In this document: piece after piece, positions 51,177-59,802 of the stretch | How positions within the stretch are numbered: position 1 is the stretch's first letter | How the letters are laid out: each line of letters starts with the position of its first letter | DNA from: Lawsonella sp012842085 | GTDB lineage: Bacteria; Actinomycetota; Actinomycetes; Mycobacteriales; Mycobacteriaceae | Assembly (NCBI GenBank): GCA_036749735.1 | Contig: DAINXV010000003.1 | Location: 191,425-255,424, forward strand | Direction of reading: 5' to 3' | Length of the DNA: 64,000 nucleotides | Position numbers and translations under genes: made by a program | The notes under the pieces: generated by a model | The model's input: only the letters and a program-made list of their open reading frames with translations | Databases searched by the model: none | What the model was told of the DNA's origin: nothing

Positions 51177-54100
51177 GTGACTTCTCGAGCAACAGAGCAA
51201 CCACAGCAGGCCGCTGCCACCAAATATGATGGCCGCAACCTGAAACGCCTCGCTGTCCTTGCCATCATCACTGGCCTAGTGGGCTTCATTATGGCGATCA
51301 GTTCCGCCATTTTGCCCGTCAAACAGACCAACGCCACCGTGGACTGGTCGCAACAGTCCCAGCCGGAGGGGGTCACCGCACCACTGGTGTCCTACCTGCC
51401 GGAGCAGATGAACGTCACCCTCAGTTGTGACGCCGCTGTGGATGCACCCCAAAACACGGTTCTTTTCTCCACCGTCCCCACCGCCTCTGCCGACGACACC
51501 AAAATGGGGTTGCAGATCACTCGCGGCAACAACGCCGCCGGGGTGGACAGCATTAGCGTCTCCTCCAAAGCCAACCTGCTGCTAGAGGTACCTGTCGCGG
51601 AGCTCGAGAATCAACCCGCCGACTGCGCTATTCTCACCGAAGTGGTGCCCGCCTTTGAGGAAGAGGAAGAAAACATTGTGCGGGCCCGCCTGGTGGACAG
51701 CACTATTCCTGCCCTGGGCGAGGACGCCAGCCCCTTGCGTGGGGAGGGCGCCACCGACTCCCGCACCCGCCCACAAGTGGTCGGATTCTTCAGCGACATT
51801 CCGAACGATGTGCAGCTGCCGGGGCTGAAAGCGCACATGAAGATTGATACGCGCTTCAGCACCAGCCCCACCCCCATCAAGATCATTTTCATGGTGATCG
51901 GCATCCTGGCGAGCATCGTCAGCCTGGGGGCACTGTGGAAGATCGACCGCCACAGCAAGCCCTACCGGCTGGAGGCCCAGGCCTCTGACACGCGGCCACT
52001 GCCCCAAATTCGAAAAGAACAGCGCGAACTTTCCCGCCGCGCCTGGTGGACTAGCACCGGACTAGCCGACATCACCGTGACGGTGCTGCTGGTGCTGTGG
52101 CACTTCTTTGGCGCCAACACCTCCGACGACGGCTACCTGCTGAACATGGCACGGGTGGCGGACGGCGCCGGCTACACCTCCAACTATTTCCGCTGGCTGG
52201 GCTCCCCCGAGTCCCCCATCGGCTGGTACTACGACATTCTGCAGGGCCTTACCGGCATCAGCACCGCCAGCCCCTTCATCCGCCTTCCCACCCTGCTGGC
52301 CGGTATTGCGGGCTGGTTTATTGTGTCGCGGAGCCTGCTGCCCCGCCTGGGTAAAGCCATTCTGGGGAACTTCTGGGCCTACTGGCTGGCAGCCATGCTC
52401 TACCTGGCTTGCTGGATGCCGCTCAATAATGGTCTCCGCCCCGAACCAATTGAGGCAGTTCTCTTTATTGCCTGCTGGGCGTTGGTGGAACGCGCCATCG
52501 CAACCCACAGCCTGCTGCCTGGCGCTTTGGCCGTGCTGTCTGCCGCGTTTGCACTGGGTGCCGGCCCCACCGGCGTTATGTGCTTCGCGATTCTCTTCGC
52601 CGGCTTCCGCAACTACTGGCAAAACGTCCGCATCGCCGTGCACACCCTCCGCGAAGGTGGCGTCAAGAAGGGCACTGCCCTAGCAGGGGTGTTGAGCCCC
52701 ATTGTGGCGGCCGGTTTCCTCATCCTCTACACCGTTTTCGCCGACCAGACCCTGGGCTCCATGCGGGAAGCTATCCGCGTCCGCACCGAGATTGGCCCCA
52801 ACCTGGGCTGGTTTGAGGACAAGGCACGCTGGATTGCACTCGTGGGTATTACCCCGGACGGTGCCGTCACCCGCCGCTACCCGATCTTCATTATGTTGCT
52901 GCTGCTGGGAATCATGGTTTATGTGATTGCCCGGCGCAAACCTATTGCCGGCATGTCCACTCCCGTGTTTACGCGGGTGGCCGGTATTTCTATTGGCAGC
53001 GTGCTGCTGTTGAGCCTCACCCCCACCAAGTGGACGCACCACTTCGGTACCTTCACTGGCATTGTGGCGGTGGTGGGTGCTGTGGGTGCGGTGCTGTTGA
53101 CGGATCGCACCATCACGCTGGCCCGCAACCGCTGGATGGCGATAGCCGCGGTGCTGGTAACTACCGGTTTGGCGTTTACGGCCAACAACCAGTGGTGGTA
53201 TGTGAGCCAGTTCGGAGTGCCGACCGTCTACGGCGATCAGGCTTTCCCCACCTTCCTCGGCAAGGCGTACAGCACCTGGCTGCTGGGCTTCGCGCTGCTG
53301 TGCATGCTGGTCGCCGGTATTCTGCACTTCTTCCCCGGTATCGCGACGAAGGTTGCGACCAAGGAGGGGAGCCGGCTGCAGCGGGTGACGGCATGGACAG
53401 CCCGCCGCCCAGTGTTGCTGTCCGTGCTGAGCACTTTTGTGGTGCTCTTTAGTGTGGTTTCCCTGGTGGGTGGTTTTATCCGCCAGTACCCCGCCTACTC
53501 GGTGGGCTTGGCGAACGTGAAAGCCCTGGGCGGGAATCCCTGCTCGTTGGCTGATGCGGTGCTCGTGGAGCCGGAGCCTGGCCGCTGGGTGCTGCAACCC
53601 GTGGGTGACGTGGACCCGGAGGAGGCTTTGGCCGGTACTGTGCGGGATGGTTTCCGAAAGGACGGTTTCCCCGACCAGATTGATGACCGCCAGACGGAGC
53701 CCTACACCGGTGACGCGTTGAAGACCCCGGACCGGCAAAACCACAAGATTCCGCCGTTTGGGCTGCCCCGCGACATTCCCATCCTGGGCACATATAGTTC
53801 CACCACGCAGCTGGCCTCCACTTTGGTGAGCTCCTGGTATAAGCTGCCGGCCGCACGGGAGGACGCTCCCCTCTTGGTGATGACGGTAGCGGGCACACTT
53901 CCGGGTGAAGCTATCCGGATTGAGTGGACTACCCAGAAACTCACCAAGGATGATGGTTTCCGGGTGGATGGCAGTATTTCGCCCATGGATCCGGGCCCGA
54001 CCCCCAGTTGGCGCAACGTCCGCACCCGCCGCGGACACGACATCCCCGATGATGCCACTGCGGTGCGCATCAAGGTGGAAGATAAAGACCTAGGGGTGGA

Positions 54101-54548
54101 TAAATGGATTGCGGTGACCCCACCACGTGCACCTCGCCTGCAGACATTGCAAGAAGTGGTGGGCAGCACTGACCCGGTGTTGATTGACTGGTCAGTTGGT
54201 TTGGCCTTCCCCTGCCAGCGTCCCTATGGGCATCTGAATGGGGTGGCGGAGCAACCCAAGTGGCGTATTCTCCCCAACTCCATCAACGCCGAATCTGCTA
54301 ATGCCTGGCAGGATACGTTTGGTGGCGGCCCACTGGGGTGGACGGATTTGCTCTACTATGCGGAAACTGTTCCCAGCTACCTGAATAAGGATTGGTACCG
54401 GGATTGGGGATCCTTGCAACGCTTTGTGCCGCGCTCACCCGAGTCGGTTCCAGCCACGATTGAAACAAGTGAGGAACTTCACAGTGGCCTCTACTCGCCG
54501 GGTCGGATGCGGGACACACCCCCACCACCGAAACGCCGCTACGACTAA
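51177..54548 (+). CDS. embC: Arabinofuranosyltransferase, Emb family (first copy)
   Basis: A 1123-residue GT53 protein of the EmbA/EmbB/EmbC family, which extend the arabinan of arabinogalactan or lipoarabinomannan. It begins with a jelly-roll outside domain, then about 15 transmembrane segments, with the catalytic-loop motif NTSDDGY near residue 315 and SNYFRWLGSPESPIGWYY after it. LTPTKWTHHFG is the second family mark. The C-terminal outside carbohydrate-binding domain ends in PPPPKRRYD. The GTG start at 51177 lacks a clear ribosome site. Assignment to EmbC, EmbA or EmbB by eye is not possible; the symbol is provisional. Confidence 0.88.
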   Translation: MTSRATEQPQQAAATKYDGRNLKRLAVLAIITGLVGFIMAISSAILPVKQTNATVDWSQQSQPEGVTAPLVSYLPEQMNVTLSCDAAVDAPQNTVLFSTVPTASADDTKMGLQITRGNNAAGVDSISVSSKANLLLEVPVAELENQPADCAILTEVVPAFEEEEENIVRARLVDSTIPALGEDASPLRGEGATDSRTRPQVVGFFSDIPNDVQLPGLKAHMKIDTRFSTSPTPIKIIFMVIGILASIVSLGALWKIDRHSKPYRLEAQASDTRPLPQIRKEQRELSRRAWWTSTGLADITVTVLLVLWHFFGANTSDDGYLLNMARVADGAGYTSNYFRWLGSPESPIGWYYDILQGLTGISTASPFIRLPTLLAGIAGWFIVSRSLLPRLGKAILGNFWAYWLAAMLYLACWMPLNNGLRPEPIEAVLFIACWALVERAIATHSLLPGALAVLSAAFALGAGPTGVMCFAILFAGFRNYWQNVRIAVHTLREGGVKKGTALAGVLSPIVAAGFLILYTVFADQTLGSMREAIRVRTEIGPNLGWFEDKARWIALVGITPDGAVTRRYPIFIMLLLLGIMVYVIARRKPIAGMSTPVFTRVAGISIGSVLLLSLTPTKWTHHFGTFTGIVAVVGAVGAVLLTDRTITLARNRWMAIAAVLVTTGLAFTANNQWWYVSQFGVPTVYGDQAFPTFLGKAYSTWLLGFALLCMLVAGILHFFPGIATKVATKEGSRLQRVTAWTARRPVLLSVLSTFVVLFSVVSLVGGFIRQYPAYSVGLANVKALGGNPCSLADAVLVEPEPGRWVLQPVGDVDPEEALAGTVRDGFRKDGFPDQIDDRQTEPYTGDALKTPDRQNHKIPPFGLPRDIPILGTYSSTTQLASTLVSSWYKLPAAREDAPLLVMTVAGTLPGEAIRIEWTTQKLTKDDGFRVDGSISPMDPGPTPSWRNVRTRRGHDIPDDATAVRIKVEDKDLGVDKWIAVTPPRAPRLQTLQEVVGSTDPVLIDWSVGLAFPCQRPYGHLNGVAEQPKWRILPNSINAESANAWQDTFGGGPLGWTDLLYYAETVPSYLNKDWYRDWGSLQRFVPRSPESVPATIETSEELHSGLYSPGRMRDTPPPPKRRYD

Positions 54549-54553
54549 TCGCT

Positions 54554-54599
54554 GGTCAACTGCCCTTTCGGAATGATGGGGGCGTTGACCTGCCATTTT
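54554..54599 (+). terminator. Probable terminator after the first emb gene
   Basis: GGTCAAC (54554-54560) pairs with GTTGACC (54584-54590), extended by TGCCC/GGGGC, and is followed by a TTTTT run. Confidence 0.7.
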
Positions 54600-54887
54600 T
54601 CTCCTCAAAATCTGTTGCTACAGATTAATTGTGGGTAAATGCATAAATGTTGCTGCGCAAATACTGGACAATGTCCGAATTGAATAAAACACACTTTGGA
54701 AGCCTATTTAACAATTAGTTCATCTAAAGACATACCTGCTGTTCAACAGTTATTAATGATTGATGGCTGAACACTCTTCACCGATACAGCATGTGTACTA
54801 GAGTGATAATTATCATCCTTTAATTAGGATGTTGCACTAAAAGTTTCATATTTACGGAAGATATTTTCTTTTGAGAAAGGATTATCC
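54600..54887. promoter_or_regulatory. AT-rich promoter gap with Fur/Zur-like palindrome
   Basis: No gene is seen in this AT-rich gap. TGATAATTATCA at 54804-54815 is a perfect 12-bp palindrome resembling Fur-superfamily (Fur/Zur) half-sites, and ATCCT...AGGAT (54815-54830) forms a second, overlapping inverted repeat. Both lie within 85 bases of the start of the following gene, so they may control it. Confidence 0.45.
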
Positions 54888-56093
54888 GTGAAGAAGTTCC
54901 TCGTATCCGGCGCCGCTGCCATCGCAGCCGCCGCGATGTCTCTATTTATGGGCGGAGGTGTAGCGCAGGCGGAAGAAGTTACGCAACCGCAACAGCCTGT
55001 GCAAATTCCGGCCGTAGATATTGTCGACGCGATCGACATATCAACCCCGGACACCCCGGAAAATCCGGTTGCCCCTGTTAAAAATGTTCTTAACTTCCTT
55101 GCTGACTCCATCAACCTGGCGGGTCGCGACGTTCTCCAGAAGCACGTTGCCGACGCCCTGGATGTCACTGGCATCAGCGACCTTCTGGGCACTGTCGAAA
55201 CCGCTACCTTCATGAATGATGAAGAGCCGATCGACCCCTACGAAGGTGAAGCGGTTGACGAGGGAGGATTCAGCATCGACCAGATCCTTCCCTATCTTGC
55301 CGCAGTACCCATTGCAGCATTGCCAATGGCAGCTGTCGGTGCTGTAGCTGGTGTCGTTCTTGGCGCTGGCGCTGCAGTACTCGGTGGTCTGGCCGCAGCT
55401 GCAGTAGTCCTAGCACCCCCAGTGATTGTCGGCGCCATTATTGGTGCGATCCCAGCAATCGCAATTGGGTTAGTTGCCGGAATTATTGGAGCACTGCCGC
55501 TACTCGTCTTCGTAGTAGCCGGCATTCTCGCAGTAGTTAGCGCCATTGTCGTCGGTCTCATAATTTTCACATTCCCATTGTGGCTACCCATCGGAGTCAT
55601 CCTGTTCATACTCGGAGCAGTCGAGGCCGCCGCTATTAGTGGCATCAACTTCCTAACCGCATTCACGACCACCCCCTTGATGCTCGCCGGTTTCATACTG
55701 GTTGCTCTTAGCTTTGCGCCGATCGCTGTGCTTGCAATCGCTGGCCTGCTCTTTGGCGTGACTGCCGTCGTTGCACTGCTTGCACTTCCTCTAGTAGGAA
55801 TCGCCGGCCTGCTTCTTGCCGTTGCGGCCTTCGTATTCCTTGGTATCACCGCACTCGTCGGATCCCTCGGATTGCTTCCTGCAATCGTGGCGTTCGTCAT
55901 CGGCGGCATCGTTTCCGCGATCGTGACTCTTCCGGTTGGAGGAATTGTCGGTCTTGGCCTCGGTGGAGCAGTCGGCGCAGTTGTCGGCCTCATCATCGCT
56001 GTGGTTCTCTCTCAGGTCCTTCCCCGCAATGAAGAGGAAGAAGCCCAAGAGAACGCAATGGCCAACCAGGAAGACTACGGACTCGCTGCATAA
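54888..56093 (+). CDS. Exported hydrophobic glycine/alanine-rich protein (second copy of the design)
   Basis: A 401-residue exported protein of unknown family. The signal peptide (KKFLVSGAAAIAAAAMSLF, cut near AQAEE) is followed by an acidic folded part (about 30-130). Residues 135-375 are almost wholly Ala, Gly, Val, Ile and Leu, enough for about ten membrane segments, and the tail (NEEEEAQENAMANQEDYGL) is acidic. GTG 54888 follows AGAAAGGA. The layout (signal, folded head, long small-residue hydrophobic run, charged tail) resembles the protein at 28988, though direct sequence similarity is not evident. It separates the two emb genes. A mycomembrane or pore-type role is a guess. Confidence 0.75.
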   Translation: MKKFLVSGAAAIAAAAMSLFMGGGVAQAEEVTQPQQPVQIPAVDIVDAIDISTPDTPENPVAPVKNVLNFLADSINLAGRDVLQKHVADALDVTGISDLLGTVETATFMNDEEPIDPYEGEAVDEGGFSIDQILPYLAAVPIAALPMAAVGAVAGVVLGAGAAVLGGLAAAAVVLAPPVIVGAIIGAIPAIAIGLVAGIIGALPLLVFVVAGILAVVSAIVVGLIIFTFPLWLPIGVILFILGAVEAAAISGINFLTAFTTTPLMLAGFILVALSFAPIAVLAIAGLLFGVTAVVALLALPLVGIAGLLLAVAAFVFLGITALVGSLGLLPAIVAFVIGGIVSAIVTLPVGGIVGLGLGGAVGAVVGLIIAVVLSQVLPRNEEEEAQENAMANQEDYGLAA

Positions 56094-56144
56094 GTAAGTC
56101 CCTTGTAGCGGTCTTGCACTGCTACACACCTAACTGAATAACCA

Positions 56145-56190
56145 AGTGAATGGAGCCCTCCTTTCGGATGCGGCTCCATTCACTGTATTT
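56145..56190 (+). terminator. Terminator between the hydrophobic-protein gene and the second emb
   Basis: AGTGAATGGAGCC (56145-56157) pairs perfectly with GGCTCCATTCACT (56172-56184); the following GTATTT tract is short. Confidence 0.7.
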
Positions 56191-56261
56191 GGGGCACCAT
56201 ACTGCACCGATCCCCCTGCTTCTGGCTAGGTTTTACAGGGAGGTTTAGTACAATAGTCCAC

Positions 56262-59200
56262 ATGTCTGAGCCTGTCGCACCCCACAAAGGGGCCCCCGGT
56301 CACGCCTCCCCCGCGACCACCGACGAAAACCCCGAAGATACCGCCCACCTCACCGACGGACGGGTAAGCCTCAAAACGTGGCGACTCATCGCCGCCATCA
56401 CCGGCTTCCTCGGCGCCATCATGTTCCTGGCTGCTCCCTTCCTCCCCGTGGAGCAAACCACCAGCTACCTCAAATGGCCCCAAAACCAGTCCGTCCGATC
56501 CGTCCAGGCACCCCTCATCGCCCACAGCCCCGAATGGATAGAGGTCACCGTCCCCTCCTCCGCTGTGGAAGCAATGAAAGGGCAAGAAAACGGCATCGTC
56601 GTCGGCACACTTCCGGGACAATCCAAACAGGCCACCCAACGGGGACTCTTCGTCCGCGTCTCCAAAAACACCGTCGATGTGCTCTCCCGCGACACCCCCT
56701 TCATCAGCGTCAACCGGAAAGCCTTCGCCAACTCCAAAAACGGCAAAATTAGTGTCCGCATCGACGCGGAAGGCGTCCACGTCGAAACCCTCGGACTCGC
56801 CGAAAACAAAGAATTCAGCTCAGACGAAAGCCACCTCCGCCCCGTCACGATGGGCATCTTCTCGGACCTTCCCCTCGACGCCAAAAACATTGATGGGCTC
56901 TCCGTCAACGCCAAAATAGACACCCGGTTCACCACCAGCCCCACCGTCATCAAACTGCTGGTGATGATCCTCGGCATCATCCTCATGCTGGCCTCCTGGT
57001 TCGCGCTCTCCCGCATCGACCGGATCGTCACCCCCTTGACGAAGAGAAACGGCCGCAGCAAAAACACCCAAGACACGGCTGCCCTCCCCGAAGGCACCAA
57101 AAACCCATGGAAAACCTTCACCCCCCTGGACGCAGTAGTCTACGCCGTGCTGGTGATATGGCACTTCATTGGCGCCAACACCTCCGACGACGGCTACATC
57201 CTCTCCATGGTGCGGGTCGCCAACCAGGGCGCCGACTACACCGCCAACTACTACCGCTGGTACGGCGTCTCCGAATCCCCCTTCGGCTCCCCCTACTACG
57301 ACATTCTGCAGCTCTTTGCACAGATCTCCACCTCCAGCGTGTGGATGCGGATCCCCGCCCTGCTGTGCGCCATCTTCACCTGGCTGCTGATCTCCAAGTC
57401 CATCATCCCCCGCCTGGGTGCCGGCCTGCACTTGCGGAAGATCACCACCTGGACTGCCGGTGGCGTCTTCCTCATGTTCCACATGGCCCTCAACAACGGC
57501 ATCCGCCCCGAGCCCTTCGTCGCCATGATGGCGCTCCTCACCTGGGCTCTCCTGGAACGCACCATCTCCACCCGCCGCATGTTGCCCGCCACCATCGCGG
57601 TGTTGACGGCAGCACTGGCCCTCTCTGGTAACCCCACCGGCCTGATGGCGGTGGCCGCCCTCTTCGTGTCGCTGCGGCCCATCCTCCACATTATGGCGGA
57701 GCGCCGCCACTACACGGGACTGGCCGCACAACTTGACCCCATTGGCGCCTCCGGCTTTGCGGTGCTGGTTGCCGTCTTCGGGGACCAGACCATCGCCTCC
57801 GTCCTGGAGGCCACCAATGTGCGTGGCGCCATCGGCCCCAACCTGCCGTGGTACCGCGAAACACTGCGCTACTTCTGGCTCACCATCCAGACTGTGGACG
57901 GCTCCATGTCCCGCCGCTTCGCCGTCTTCACCATGGTGCTGTGCTTGGCGATCGTCACCGTGGTGATGCTCCGCAACAAGCAGATCCGCGGTGCCGCTGT
58001 GGGACCCAGCTGGCGCGTCCTCGGCATGACCTACGGCACCCTCATCCTCATGATGTTCAGCCCCACCAAGTGGACCCACCACTTCGGTGCCTACGCCAGC
58101 ATCGCCCCCATCCTGGCGGCACTGGCTGCGCTGGCCGTCGGCAACACGGCACTCTACTCGCGGCGCAACCGCTGGCTCGTTATTGGTGCAGTGTCGCTGG
58201 TGACGGCCATGTCGCTCACCACCGTGAACGACTGGTGGTTTGTGAGCCAGTTCCACATCCCGTGGTATGACAAGGTCCCCCAATTCCACGGCTTCAAGTT
58301 CTACACCATCTTCCTCATCCTGGCGATCATTGCCTTCATCATTGCCGGCTGGCAGCACATCTCCCAGTCGTTCAAGGCAGTGAAACCACCCAGCAGCAAA
58401 CGCGGCCGGGAGCGCCTCCGCATTCTGTCGGCAGGCCCCATCACCATCTTGGCCTGGCTGGTTGTGGTGTTCTACCTGATGAGCTTCGGCAAAGCTGCCA
58501 TCAGCCAATACCCGGCCTACTCGCTGGCGAAAGGCAATCTGGGAGTGTTCACCACCAACAAGTGTGGCATTGCCAACGATGTGCTGGTGGAACCCGACCC
58601 CAATAAGGGCATGCTGAAACCGCTACCCAACCAGGAGTGGGAGAAGAAACCCGCCGACGGTAACGTGCGTGCCCGCGGCTACCTAGCAGGCCCCGGCACC
58701 TACAATTTTGAGGCCTACGGTGTGCCGGACATTGTGGAAGCGGACGAAATGTTCGTGCAGCAGGGCACCGCCGGCACCAACTTTGAGGCTGAAGTGCCGC
58801 CCACCAAACTGGCTGGCCAACAGGCCGGCACCGAAGGTGGCAAGAATGAGAAGGCCGGTATTAACGGCTCCTTCACCAAGCTCCCCTATGGTCTCGACCC
58901 TGCCACCACCCCCGTCTTGGGCTCCTACCAGGTTGGCCCGCAGCACACTGCGGAGCTCAAAACCGCTTGGTTTGAACTGCCCAAGGCCAGTGAATCCGCA
59001 CCCCTTATTGTGTTCACTGCTGCGGGACGCATCCGCTACAAGAACGTCACCGGCATTGAACGCTACGGCCAGCCGGTACTGCTGGAGTACGGCGTCACCC
59101 AACCGGATGGCTCCGTGAAGGTGCTTGGGGAAGCCATGCCCAGCGACGTTGGCCCCATTCCGGCCTGGCGCAACATGCGCATCCCGCGCTCGGATATTCC

Positions 59201-59690
59201 AGAGGAGGCGAACGCTGTCCGCCTGGTGGCTGAAGACACCAACCTGGATCCTGACCACTGGGTGGCCGTCACCCCGCCCCGCATTCCGGAGCTGGTCTCC
59301 CTGCAGGACTATGTGGGTTCGGAGGATCCGGCACTCATCGACTGGGAGGTTGCCTTCCAGTTCCCGTGCCAGCGCCCCTACGCCCACTATGCGGGTGTCA
59401 CCGAGGTGCCCCGTTGGCGCATCACCCCGGACCGTGCCAGCCTGCTCAACAACACCAACACGTGGCAGGCCGCCAAGTTCGGTGGACCGTTGGGCATTAC
59501 GGAAGGCCTCACCAGTAGCGACGCTGTGGCCACCTATCTGAAGGACGATTGGGCGCGCGACTGGGGCAACCTGGAGCGGCTCACCCCGCTGGAGACGCGC
59601 CAAGACAAGGCACCCGTTCCGGCACGGATTGAGCACGACACGGAACGCCACAGTGGCTTGTGGAGCCCCGGCCCGATGAACATCAGCTAG
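56262..59690 (+). CDS. embB: Arabinofuranosyltransferase, Emb family (second copy, EmbB-like)
   Basis: A 1142-residue GT53 protein with the same layout as the first copy: outside jelly-roll domain, about 15 transmembrane segments, and a C-terminal carbohydrate-binding domain. The catalytic-loop motif NTSDDGYILSMVRVANQGA is near residue 306, followed by ANYYRWYGVSESPFG. TVDGSMSRRFAVFTMVL and FSPTKWTHHFG recall M. tuberculosis EmbB more than EmbA (from memory of that sequence). EmbA and EmbB build the terminal arabinan and are the ethambutol targets. It ends at a strong shared terminator facing accD4. Confidence 0.9.
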   Translation: MSEPVAPHKGAPGHASPATTDENPEDTAHLTDGRVSLKTWRLIAAITGFLGAIMFLAAPFLPVEQTTSYLKWPQNQSVRSVQAPLIAHSPEWIEVTVPSSAVEAMKGQENGIVVGTLPGQSKQATQRGLFVRVSKNTVDVLSRDTPFISVNRKAFANSKNGKISVRIDAEGVHVETLGLAENKEFSSDESHLRPVTMGIFSDLPLDAKNIDGLSVNAKIDTRFTTSPTVIKLLVMILGIILMLASWFALSRIDRIVTPLTKRNGRSKNTQDTAALPEGTKNPWKTFTPLDAVVYAVLVIWHFIGANTSDDGYILSMVRVANQGADYTANYYRWYGVSESPFGSPYYDILQLFAQISTSSVWMRIPALLCAIFTWLLISKSIIPRLGAGLHLRKITTWTAGGVFLMFHMALNNGIRPEPFVAMMALLTWALLERTISTRRMLPATIAVLTAALALSGNPTGLMAVAALFVSLRPILHIMAERRHYTGLAAQLDPIGASGFAVLVAVFGDQTIASVLEATNVRGAIGPNLPWYRETLRYFWLTIQTVDGSMSRRFAVFTMVLCLAIVTVVMLRNKQIRGAAVGPSWRVLGMTYGTLILMMFSPTKWTHHFGAYASIAPILAALAALAVGNTALYSRRNRWLVIGAVSLVTAMSLTTVNDWWFVSQFHIPWYDKVPQFHGFKFYTIFLILAIIAFIIAGWQHISQSFKAVKPPSSKRGRERLRILSAGPITILAWLVVVFYLMSFGKAAISQYPAYSLAKGNLGVFTTNKCGIANDVLVEPDPNKGMLKPLPNQEWEKKPADGNVRARGYLAGPGTYNFEAYGVPDIVEADEMFVQQGTAGTNFEAEVPPTKLAGQQAGTEGGKNEKAGINGSFTKLPYGLDPATTPVLGSYQVGPQHTAELKTAWFELPKASESAPLIVFTAAGRIRYKNVTGIERYGQPVLLEYGVTQPDGSVKVLGEAMPSDVGPIPAWRNMRIPRSDIPEEANAVRLVAEDTNLDPDHWVAVTPPRIPELVSLQDYVGSEDPALIDWEVAFQFPCQRPYAHYAGVTEVPRWRITPDRASLLNNTNTWQAAKFGGPLGITEGLTSSDAVATYLKDDWARDWGNLERLTPLETRQDKAPVPARIEHDTERHSGLWSPGPMNIS

Positions 59691-59717
59691 GCCGGCCGCG
59701 CCTCCCCGCAGGCAACA

Positions 59718-59756
59718 AAGAAGCCCCGCGACCACAACAGTCGCGGGGCTTTCTTT
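59718..59756. terminator. Bidirectional terminator between emb and accD4
   Basis: AAGCCCCGCGAC (59721-59732) pairs with GTCGCGGGGCTT (59740-59751), flanked by A-rich and T-rich tracts, between convergent gene ends. Confidence 0.9.
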
Positions 59757-59802
59757 ATGCAGTTTAGTGTGCTGAAGTGCAGCGCACAGACTGGTGCTGG
59801 GC

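Noticed and set aside
56820..58508. 562-codon minus-strand frame rich in His, Gly and Gln
   Set aside because: Antisense of the second emb gene in GC-rich sequence, with no recognisable domain.
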